A stretch of 16,234 bases of DNA from JADJQU01 sp035490315 (GTDB taxonomy: Bacteria > Planctomycetota > UBA1135 > GCA-002686595), in contig DATHET010000202.1 of NCBI GenBank assembly GCA_035490315.1, positions 1 through 16,234 on the forward strand, written 5' to 3'. Positions 7,613-14,325 of this stretch are shown piece by piece. A model generated the notes under the pieces. The model saw only the letters and a list, made by a program, of their open reading frames with translations. It did no database searches and had not been told where the DNA came from. The first letter of the stretch is position 1, and each line of letters begins with the position of its first letter. The position numbers and the translations under genes are program-made.

Positions 7613-9562
7613 ATGAGAGCGGCCAGTGTGCTCGCCATGGCGATCGCAAGTCTGGCCCTGCTTGGTTCATCGTCGGCTCCCTCCAGCTCGCGACCCCCGC
7701 GTCAGAATGTCCCCGACTTTTCAGGCTGGGAATCCTGGTGGGACTACAACAAGGGTCAGTACCTGCGGCCGAGCCTCCGTGGCGATGCCCGTCGGGTCAG
7801 CGAGGAAACGATCCGCGGGGTGATCGTGCCGCGATTGCTGCTGGAATTGCAGAGTGAAAAACAGGATCTGCAAACGAGCTCCATGCTCGCGCTGGCCAGG
7901 ATCGGCGAGGTCAAGACGGCCGATGGAAAATCGCCGATCGCCGAAGCCATCCGTCCATTCCTGTCGAGCGGAAGCCTGGAGCCCGCCGAAACCGCGGCCC
8001 TCGCGCTCGGCATCCTCCAGGACCGCGGCAGCATCGAAGTCCTCGCGGCCGTCATGGCGAACGATGGGACGAAGCTGCACGCGCTCGGACTCGACAATCG
8101 AGATGGGTACCACTGGCGCACGCGTGCACTTGCGGCTTACGGGCTGGGTTTGATCGGGTCCAAAGCGTCGAACGAAGATCGCATCGCCATCAATGCCTCA
8201 CTGCGCAAGCTGCTCGACGGCGAGGGCAAGCAGATGTCCCAGTTCGCCAGCCAGCTCGCGTGGATGTTCCAGTTCGACATCCAGGTTGCCTGCTTGAGCG
8301 CGATGGGCATTGTGCCGCTTGCGGTCGACCCAAGCGATGATCGCAAAATCGATATGAAGGTGGTTGGCGCACCCAAGGCCCTCGCGTCGCTGCAAGACCA
8401 GCTGCGCTACCTGCTCGCTTACTATGTCGACGATTCGAACGACGAACTGATCCGCGCGCACGCTCCGACCGCGATGGCGCGTTTGCTCACCGCGAGCAAG
8501 ACCCCGAGCAATCTGCCGATGCGAGCCGCGCTCATCGACGTGTTCCTGCGCGACTTGGCGTCCCGTTCAGGCGTGTTCGGTTCCATGCAGAATTCCTGTG
8601 CGCTGGCCCTCGGCATGCTTGGAGACTGCGATGCGGACGCTGTCGACGTGGCGATCCGTGCTGCGCTGATGCGAGTGAAGGACGAATCGGACGACCTCAG
8701 AACTCGCCATCTCGCTCTGATCGCGCTGGCGCAGGTCTCCGGCCGCGCGGGGCACGGCAGCGGCGATCCGATCCATGGGGTCAGGACCGAGAAGCAGAAC
8801 GGGAACTCGCGCTCGTTCCTCTTGAACGAACTGAGCAAGGGCAAGGCAGCCGCCAGGCCGTGGGCAGGTCTCGCCCTGGGTGTGATGGAACGCGCTCTGG
8901 AGGATGCCGGATTCACAACGCCGCCGGATTCGAAGACGGCCCTGCGCACCGCGCTTGCGGCGGCCACTCAACCCTCGGAGGTCGGGGCCTTGTCCATCGC
9001 CTGCGGCTTGATTCGCGACCATGAAGCGAAGGACCGACTGCTCGCGACGCTGGCCAAAGAGCCTGCTGAGTTCACTGGTTGGGTCAAGCCGGATCAATAC
9101 GTCGGCGATCCAAATTTCCCTGCACGCGAATTCGCCGCGATCGGCCTCGGCTTGATGGGCGATCGCACGGCGATCGCACCGATCCGGGAAGTCGTCAAGC
9201 AGTCCAGTTACCACCCCGCACTGTTGCAGAGCATCGGAATCGCCTCGAGTCTGCTCGGCGACGAGCGACTGGCCTCGGAATGGAGTGCACCGCTCGCCAG
9301 TTCCGGTGGTCTCCTCAAGCAGCACTGGCTCTGCTGGTGCTTGGGCTTCGACGGAGACAAGCGCTCCGTCGAGCCGTTGATGCGATACCTGGGTAATGAG
9401 GAATTGGGCGCTCTCTGGCGCAGTGGCGCGGTGAAGGCGCTGGGCATGATCGCCGACAAGGACGACTCGCCGTGGAGCATCGTCTACGCGACCAACGTCA
9501 ACTACTTCGCGAGCCCGCCGACACTCACCGATCAGCGAGGCGGCATCCTCGACATCGAATGA
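7613..9562 (+). CDS. Exported HEAT-repeat (armadillo-like) scaffold protein
   Basis: The 649-aa protein has a signal peptide (MRAASVLAMAIASLALLG, then a Ser/Pro-rich stretch). Much of the remainder is alpha-helical repeats of HEAT type with the recurring A-x-x-ALG-x-x-GD/S pattern: SMLALARIGE, AALALGILQDRGS, AAYGLGLIGS, CALALGMLGD, AAIGLGLMGDRTAI and AVKALGMIADKDD. Such solenoids bind proteins and have no catalysis of their own. Exported HEAT proteins are common in Planctomycetota, but the partner is usually unknown. It starts 4 bp after the preceding exported gene, with no Shine-Dalgarno site, which suggests translational coupling. Its end lies 33 bp from the convergent lipoprotein gene. Confidence 0.82.
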   Translation: MRAASVLAMAIASLALLGSSSAPSSSRPPRQNVPDFSGWESWWDYNKGQYLRPSLRGDARRVSEETIRGVIVPRLLLELQSEKQDLQTSSMLALARIGEVKTADGKSPIAEAIRPFLSSGSLEPAETAALALGILQDRGSIEVLAAVMANDGTKLHALGLDNRDGYHWRTRALAAYGLGLIGSKASNEDRIAINASLRKLLDGEGKQMSQFASQLAWMFQFDIQVACLSAMGIVPLAVDPSDDRKIDMKVVGAPKALASLQDQLRYLLAYYVDDSNDELIRAHAPTAMARLLTASKTPSNLPMRAALIDVFLRDLASRSGVFGSMQNSCALALGMLGDCDADAVDVAIRAALMRVKDESDDLRTRHLALIALAQVSGRAGHGSGDPIHGVRTEKQNGNSRSFLLNELSKGKAAARPWAGLALGVMERALEDAGFTTPPDSKTALRTALAAATQPSEVGALSIACGLIRDHEAKDRLLATLAKEPAEFTGWVKPDQYVGDPNFPAREFAAIGLGLMGDRTAIAPIREVVKQSSYHPALLQSIGIASSLLGDERLASEWSAPLASSGGLLKQHWLCWCLGFDGDKRSVEPLMRYLGNEELGALWRSGAVKALGMIADKDDSPWSIVYATNVNYFASPPTLTDQRGGILDIE

Positions 9563-9595
9563 TGTCTTCAGAGCGGCTCAGAGCAGCGCTTGACG

Positions 9596-10495
9596 CTACC
9601 GCTTCGAGAAACTCCGGATCACTTCTTCGCGCGAGAGCATCGTCTCCGGCAGCGACTTGGATTCCCGCAAGCTTTCAGCAAGACTCGCGTCGTAGACATG
9701 ATCCTTCGGCGCCGCGAAGGTGAACGTCGGCCCCTCGAGCTTCCAGCGCAGCACGACGTGCTCGTCCGCGATCCGCATCTCCGTCAAGTGCGAAAGCAGG
9801 CCCGATGTGAAGCGCATGCTTTCCTCGTCTTCCGCGGAAGCCTTCATCAGCTCGCGCATAGCCTGGATCGCGCACGACCCCGTCGCGGGCAGGTCGACGA
9901 TCAGCTCTCCGTCTTCCATCGACAGCCAGCCGCGCTTTTCCTTCGCCATCGCGAGCCACAGCTCTCGAGTCCGTGCGTCGAAGTGCCCGAAATCCTTCTC
10001 GAAGTTTCCACGTGCTTGCGACTCCTCGATTCCAAGGAACAGGGCGCGCTCGAACAACGATATCCAGCGGGCGGCGTGGGCGATGTGCAAGCTCTGATGC
10101 AGCCCGAGCTGACCGACGCCGTCGCGGAAATAGCCTGAGTCCGAAACTTTGACTCCCGCAAGTTCCCCGAGCATCTCGCGCAGCCACGCCCCCCAAGGGT
10201 CTGCCTCTTGCTCTTCGTCCGTTCCTGCCAACTTGTCGAGATCGAAATGCATCGGCCAGTCGAAGATCATGAACTCCCGGCGTCCCCCGCTCACGCGAAC
10301 CGCGAAGTTGCGCCCGACCTGGGCCTCAGCTTGGTTCGATTGAATGCCGTCGTAGACGATCAAGAGATCGAGCGCGTCCGCCTTTGCATCGTGGCGCAGC
10401 AGAAGCTCCTGCTCGCCGAACCCGATCGGCGCTCAACTGGCCAGGGAGGCGAACAGACTGGCGAGCAGGGCAAGCCATGTGTTCCGCGGCAGCAT
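9596..10495 (-). CDS. Putative lipoprotein gene interrupted by an in-frame TGA at the lipobox cysteine position
   Basis: On the minus strand an ATG at 10495 has AAGGA 5 nt upstream. The first 20 codons encode a textbook lipoprotein signal (MLPRNT, a hydrophobic core, ending SLAS). Codon 21 is TGA (10435-10433), exactly where the lipobox LAS-Cys requires cysteine. The same frame then stays open for 278 codons to a TAG at 9596, with no other defect. The mature part starts APIGFGEQELLL and has no recognised domain. It is acidic, mixed alpha/beta, contains the segment DLLIVYDGIQSNQ, and ends SREEVIRSFSKR. After the TGA, the first usable start is a TTG at 10363, which would give a cytoplasmic 255-aa product without a signal. 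The TGA may be a recent TGC/TGT-to-TGA mutation, a sequencing error or, less likely, recoding. It is convergent with the HEAT gene and divergent from the pseudopilin gene. Confidence 0.72.
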
Positions 10496-10500
10496 GAGAT

Positions 10501-10505
10501 TCCTT
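10501..10505 (-). promoter_or_regulatory. Shine-Dalgarno site deciding the start of the interrupted lipoprotein gene
   Basis: AAGGA on the minus strand (10505-10501) is followed by a 5-nt spacer and the ATG at 10495. Together with the signal sequence it shows that the original start is upstream of the in-frame TGA, not at an internal TTG. Confidence 0.65.
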
Positions 10506-10739
10506 GTTGGAAATGTCGAAAGGGTGCGCGGCTTCGAATCCGGCACGAGACGTCTGACACCATACCGCGAAATACTTTCCACACCATGCCGCCCGCCGCG
10601 GTCCGGACGTCCCGGGAATTGAACAATCGTTCGTACAACCTGCGCGGCTAATCGGCGAACGCTGCCTGGGGAGCCATCTGCTGCTCGGCCCAAGCGTAGG
10701 AATCGGGACACGGCGCTGTAGCCGCGCGAACTGACCAGC

Positions 10740-12326
10740 ATGCTCATTCACCATCCGCATTCGAAGTCATCCACGCATCGCCGGCACGGGAGCGTGCTGG
10801 TGATCGCGCTCATGGTCGTGATGGGAGTGGCCGGGCTCGGCGCCTGCCTGTTGCAGTACAGCACCTCGATGACGCGCAACCAGGTCCAGGCGATCGACAA
10901 GAAGCGGGCCTTCTATATCGCCGAGGCGGGCTTGAGCGAGAGCATCTACGGCTTGATGGCCGGAGTCGGCGGCAACGTCGGCTCGCCGACGGCACCTGCG
11001 CGATTCGGCGACGGCGTGCTCTGGACCAAGGCGGTCGAGACCACGGACGGGCGCATCCGGATCGAGAGCAATGGCCTGTGCGGCGGCGGTCGCGCCTCGC
11101 TTTCGACCGTCGTCGAGTGGAGGTCGGGCTCGACGGCGGAGCTCGGCATCTTCTCGCACGGCGACCTCGTCGTGAAAAAAGGCAGCGTGATCGACAGCTA
11201 CGATCCGAACGCGCAAGCTCCGGCAGGCGGCGGCGGCGGGGGTCTGCTCGGCGGACTTCTCGGCGGTGGGGGCGCGGACGACGGCACGCCGACTCCGAAT
11301 TCCGCTGGACGCATCGGCAGCAACGGGAACATCGAGGTCCAAGGCAGCTCGAAGGCGACGACGCGCATCGACGGCGACGTCACGCCCGGGCCGGATCACA
11401 CCGTCACCAGCAGCAAGGGCGTGACGATCACCGGATCGACGACCCCTCGCACCGAGCCCATCGTCCTGCCGGCGATCGAGGTTCCCGAGCTGATCTCGCT
11501 CGGCAAGCTGGTGCAGAAGGGCACCAGGACGATGACCATGTCCGCGGGCGAGCACCGCTACGAATCGTTGACCGTCTCGGAAGGCTCGAAGCTCGTGATC
11601 ACGGGGCCGCAGACGCTCGTCGTCGATTCGCTGGTGCTCAAGAAGGACGCCAAGCTCGTGCTGGACACGTCCGAGGGCGGCATCGAGATCTACGTGACGA
11701 ACTACGTCAATTTCGCGAAGGGCACCACGGTCGACAACACGGAGCACGACCCCGCCCTCGCGCGCTTCCTGATCACGGCTTCGGGAACAGCCGACCGCAC
11801 CGGTGACGGAATTGCGGACCCGCCGGTGACGATCAGCTCGAAGGAGCAGATTTACGCGACGATCTACGCGCCCGACGCGTCCGTGACCCTCAGCAATTCC
11901 TTGGAGTTCTTCGGCGCGATCACCGCCGCCAGCCTGGGATTGAGCGAGGGCGCGAAGCTGCACTTCGATGAAGCGCTGCTCGAGGACGACGGCAGCGGGC
12001 CCGACATGCTCAAGATGCTCTCGTGGCGGACCTTCGAGTTGCCGGATGCGCCGCTGGTGAAGTCGCGAATCGATCCGGTCGTCGCGCTCAGGCTCCAAGG
12101 CGCGGCGCTGACCAGCCCGTTCGGTACCCACCAGGCCGTGAACTTCAAGATCACGTTCGTCAATCTGCTGGGCGAGACGCTCTCCTGGGCAGGCGACGAG
12201 TTCCAGTTCGACTGGACGCAGGTGCAATCGGTGGTCAAGACATCGCGCACAGGAGATTCTGATTTCGACGGCGGTCTCCTGGGCCTCGTCACTGGAATCC
12301 TGGGGCTGCTGCGATTGCCGCGGTGA
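10740..12326 (+). CDS. PilX-N-type pseudopilin-like surface protein with a DUF7305-like C-terminal domain
   Basis: The 528-aa protein has a short basic leader, then a hydrophobic helix at residues 18-40 (HGSVLVIALMVVMGVAGLGA) and an AFYIAEAGLSES segment (57-68). This is the PilX N-terminal signature of type IV pilus minor pseudopilins (an A-x-x-AEAGL motif after the helix). A Gly-rich flexible run (about residues 160-185, GGGGGGLLGGLLGGGG) leads to repeated beta strands. The late part reads IYATIYAPDASVTLSNSLEFFGAITAASLGLSEGAKLHFDEAL in two overlapping pieces: the Y-A-x-IYAP, FFGAI and HFDEAL motifs typical of DUF7305 in PilX-like proteins. It probably sits at the cell surface or pilus tip. 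No other pilus gene is present here, so its assembly system must be elsewhere. The ATG at 10740 preserves the basic leader. Confidence 0.8.
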   Translation: MLIHHPHSKSSTHRRHGSVLVIALMVVMGVAGLGACLLQYSTSMTRNQVQAIDKKRAFYIAEAGLSESIYGLMAGVGGNVGSPTAPARFGDGVLWTKAVETTDGRIRIESNGLCGGGRASLSTVVEWRSGSTAELGIFSHGDLVVKKGSVIDSYDPNAQAPAGGGGGGLLGGLLGGGGADDGTPTPNSAGRIGSNGNIEVQGSSKATTRIDGDVTPGPDHTVTSSKGVTITGSTTPRTEPIVLPAIEVPELISLGKLVQKGTRTMTMSAGEHRYESLTVSEGSKLVITGPQTLVVDSLVLKKDAKLVLDTSEGGIEIYVTNYVNFAKGTTVDNTEHDPALARFLITASGTADRTGDGIADPPVTISSKEQIYATIYAPDASVTLSNSLEFFGAITAASLGLSEGAKLHFDEALLEDDGSGPDMLKMLSWRTFELPDAPLVKSRIDPVVALRLQGAALTSPFGTHQAVNFKITFVNLLGETLSWAGDEFQFDWTQVQSVVKTSRTGDSDFDGGLLGLVTGILGLLRLPR

Positions 12327-12373
12327 GGACGAGCTGGAAGGGCCCGCCAACTCAGCGTCAATCTTCTGAGCGT

Positions 12374-12422
12374 GCTCGAGCCGTGTGAAGCTGGGCTGGG
12401 CCGCGCGCCGCTCAAGCCGTGT
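12374..12422 (+). repeat. Near-perfect 13-bp direct repeat
   Basis: GCTCGAGCCGTGT (12374-12386) recurs as GCTCAAGCCGTGT (12410-12422), 36 bp apart, with one mismatch. It lies in the 180-bp gap after the pseudopilin gene. The function is unknown. The second copy forms part of the hairpin annotated next. Confidence 0.4.
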
Positions 12423-12432
12423 TTCGAGCGGC
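12407..12432 (+). terminator. Possible terminator hairpin after the pseudopilin gene
   Basis: GCCGCTC (12407-12413) and GAGCGGC (12426-12432) form a perfect 7-bp stem, and two more A-T pairs are possible around a bulged C. No T-run follows, so this is a structure without the full intrinsic-terminator signature. It may act as a stalling or RNA-stability element. Confidence 0.35.
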
Positions 12433-12506
12433 AGTAGCACGCCCGATTCCCTTGCCGCTGCTATCGTGACGACGGGTCGACGCGACCGCGTCCCATCCCG
12501 CTTCCC

Positions 12507-13010
12507 ATGTCACAGGATTGGATCACGGTCTTCACGGGACCGATCGGCGAGGCCGTCGCCGTGCGCGCCAAGCTCGAAGCGCGCGGCATCCCCGTTTTCA
12601 CGCCGGGCGAGACGATGCGGCAGATGGGCATGCTCGGAGATTTTGGAGTCGATCTCTCGCTCGATCCATCGATCCAGGTTCCGCCCTCCGCGGTCGAAGC
12701 GGCGCGCGCGTGCATCGAGGGACGCGACGAGGAGCCGCTCGCGCAAGTCGACGAGCAGGAGCTGCCGCCGGATTTCTTCGCGGCCGAGCCGGAGGCAAAT
12801 CCCGATCTGATGGCTCGCGCGCGAATGTTCTCGCGCTGCATTCTCTGGGGCGCGATCTTTCCGTTCGGCGCACCCTTCGCGCTCGGGAATCTCGGACCGT
12901 ATCTGTCGGTCGTCAAGCAGCTCGATCGCGAGCCGCCGAACCATCGCTTGACGATTGCGGCCGCCTGCCTTTCGCCGTTGAATTGCCTGCCTCTTCTCAT
13001 GCTGTTGTGA
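12507..13010 (+). CDS. DUF2007-like domain protein with two C-terminal membrane segments
   Basis: The 167-aa protein opens WITVFTGPIGEAVAVRAKLEARGIPVF. This is the pattern of the DUF2007 'putative signal-transducing' domain: a beta strand, a helix reading A-x-x-x-R-x-x-LEA, then GIP and a strand. The domain occupies about residues 5-70 and is probably cytoplasmic. An acidic, Pro-containing linker (about 72-100) leads to two hydrophobic segments at 111-136 and 147-167, so the protein should be an inner-membrane hairpin. Ligand and partner are unknown. It has no Shine-Dalgarno site (CTTCCC precedes the ATG). A TATCGT at 12462-12467 could be a -10 element with a leader of about 33 nt, although no -35 is seen. 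Nineteen bases separate it from the PLP enzyme gene, so co-transcription is likely. Confidence 0.72.
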   Translation: MSQDWITVFTGPIGEAVAVRAKLEARGIPVFTPGETMRQMGMLGDFGVDLSLDPSIQVPPSAVEAARACIEGRDEEPLAQVDEQELPPDFFAAEPEANPDLMARARMFSRCILWGAIFPFGAPFALGNLGPYLSVVKQLDREPPNHRLTIAAACLSPLNCLPLLMLL

Positions 13011-13029
13011 CCTTCCACGATTCCACCCG

Positions 13030-14031
13030 ATGCAACTCACGCGATTCCCCCGACGCCGCTACACCCCGCACCCGACGCCGATCGAACAACTGGATCGGCT
13101 GAGCGCGCACCTCGGGGGCCCGAAGATCTACATCAAGCGCGACGACCAGACCGGACTGGCGGGCGGCGGCAACAAGACGCGCAAGCTGGAGTTCCTCGTC
13201 GCGGATGCGCTCGCGCAGGGCGCGGACACGTTGGTCACCGTCGGAGCGGTGCAGTCGAACCATTGTCGTTTGACACTCGCGGCAGCGGCCAGGGAAGGGT
13301 TGCGCTGCCGTCTCGTGCTCGAGCAGCGCGTGCCGAACAGCTTCGACCCCAAGGCCTCGGGCAATATTTTCCTGTTCGATCTCCTGGGCGCGGAGAAGAT
13401 CGAGGTCGTCGACGCTGGCACCGATCTCGCTGCGACCATGAGCGCGATCGTCGCCGAGCTCGCGGCGGTCGGGCGCAAGGCTTATTTGGTCCCCGGCGGC
13501 GGATCGAATCCGCTCGGCGCGCTCGGATACGTCGCTTGCGCGCAGGAAATCCTCGCGCAGACCTTCGACATGGGCCTGCGGATCGACCACATCGTCTGCG
13601 CGAGCGGCAGCGCCGGCACGCACGCGGGTCTGGTGACGGGTCTGGTCGGAGCCCAGGTCGGCATTCCGTTGACCGGTATCAACGTGCGCCGCAAGCGCGC
13701 GGAGCAAGAGGGCCTGGTGCACGCACTGGCCCAGGCGACCGCGGCGCTCCTGGAATTGCCGGGCGGAGTTCCGCGCGATGCGGTCGTGGCGCTCGACGAG
13801 TGGGTCGGTCCCGGTTACTCGCTGCCCTCGCCGGAGATGGTCGAGGCCGTGCGCCTGCTCGCGCGGCTCGAAGGCGTGCTGCTCGACCCGGTCTACACGG
13901 GCAAGGCGATGGCTGGATTGATCGCGCTTGCCGCGCGCAAGCACTTCGCTAGCGACGCGAACGTGCTCTTCGTGCACACCGGCGGATCGCCTTCGTTGTT
14001 CGCGTACCAGAGCGCACTGCAGGCGCGATGA
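13030..14031 (+). CDS. dcyD: PLP-dependent D-cysteine desulfhydrase / ACC deaminase-family enzyme
   Basis: The 333-aa protein matches the fold-type II PLP family of D-cysteine desulfhydrase and 1-aminocyclopropane-1-carboxylate deaminase, close to the usual length of about 330. GGGNKTRKLE holds the Schiff-base lysine (Lys49), and GAVQSNH (residues 72-78) holds the Ser76 that acts as catalytic base in the family. CASGSAGTHAGL is the phosphate-binding loop, with DEWVGPGYSLPS and VHTGGSPS near the C-terminus. The expected reaction is D-cysteine plus water to pyruvate, H2S and ammonia. Sequence reading alone does not separate this from ACC deaminase activity, and the dcyD symbol is a family-level call. 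The enzyme is soluble and cytoplasmic. It lies 19 bp after the DUF2007 gene, and its TGA overlaps the ATG of a ruined aspartate/glutamate racemase gene, suggesting that an original operon handled D-amino acids. Confidence 0.85.
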   Translation: MQLTRFPRRRYTPHPTPIEQLDRLSAHLGGPKIYIKRDDQTGLAGGGNKTRKLEFLVADALAQGADTLVTVGAVQSNHCRLTLAAAAREGLRCRLVLEQRVPNSFDPKASGNIFLFDLLGAEKIEVVDAGTDLAATMSAIVAELAAVGRKAYLVPGGGSNPLGALGYVACAQEILAQTFDMGLRIDHIVCASGSAGTHAGLVTGLVGAQVGIPLTGINVRRKRAEQEGLVHALAQATAALLELPGGVPRDAVVALDEWVGPGYSLPSPEMVEAVRLLARLEGVLLDPVYTGKAMAGLIALAARKHFASDANVLFVHTGGSPSLFAYQSALQAR

Positions 14032-14259
14032 GCGCGGCCGCGAAGACCGTCGGCGTCATGGGCGGTCTCGGTCCGGCCGCGACTTGCGATTTCTTCGCGC
14101 GGTTTTTGCATGCGTCGGCGGCGAAGCGCGATCAGGATCATCTGCGGCACGGAGGTTCCGCTGATTCTGGCTGGACGCGACCTGCCCGTGCCCTGGGTCA
14201 GCTCGACGGATTCCCTCGTGGCGCGGACGATCGATTTCGCGCGGAGCTCGCCAGCGTGA
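14028..14259 (+). pseudogene. Aspartate/glutamate racemase remnant (N- and C-terminal ends only, frameshifted)
   Basis: The ATG at 14028 overlaps the upstream stop (ATGA). The first 37 or so residues read KTVGVMGGLGPAAT, then FFARF and AKRDQDHL: the N-terminus of the RacD-type Asp/Glu racemase family, with its GGxGPxAT phosphate-site motif and DQDH. Around 14130-14142 the frame changes. In the +1-shifted frame from about 14137 the C-terminus appears: IICGTEVPLIL, then LPVPWVSSTDSLVARTIDFA, ending at TGA 14257-14259. Family members run about 230-240 residues, so roughly 160 are missing. At the joint, GATCAGGATCA contains a doubled GATCA, which may mark a microhomology deletion. The catalytic motif is altered (Cys-Gly-Thr-Glu instead of Gly-Cys-Thr-Glu). 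The unshifted frame runs on to 14282 but has no family similarity after the joint. The product cannot be active. Confidence 0.75.
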
Positions 14260-14325
14260 GGAGTACTGCCTCGTGCCTCTGACGATCGACCGGAAACCCT
14301 TGGCCGGCGCGGGCTAGTCCCTCCC

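Noticed and set aside
6544..7638. Minus-strand open frame of 364 codons over the exported protein gene
   Set aside because: The plus strand has a signal peptide and tight coupling to the next gene. The antisense product shows no recognisable features.
9571..9590. Hairpin AGCG...CGCT between the convergent HEAT and lipoprotein genes as a bidirectional terminator
   Set aside because: The stem is only 4 bp plus two pairs around a bulge, with no T-run on either side.
10433..10435. TGA reassigned to an amino acid throughout this genome
   Set aside because: TGA terminates most genes here (2635, 3672, 3906, 6372, 9562, 12326, 13010, 14031) at positions fitting family lengths, so it is an ordinary stop codon.
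10619..10651. TTGAAC and GCTAAT as a promoter for the pseudopilin gene
   Set aside because: The spacing is about 22 nt, too long for a sigma70 promoter, and other boxes nearby are no better.
10767..12440. Long minus-strand open frame (557 codons) opposite the pseudopilin gene
   Set aside because: The plus strand has clear PilX-N and DUF7305 motifs. The antisense translation is low-complexity and Arg-rich.
12997..13977. Minus-strand open frame of 326 codons opposite the desulfhydrase gene
   Set aside because: The plus strand carries all PLP-family motifs, so this is a codon-bias shadow.
14028..14282. Intact 84-codon gene after the desulfhydrase
   Set aside because: Only the first 37 or so residues belong to the racemase family. 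The true C-terminus lies in another frame, so this is a pseudogene.
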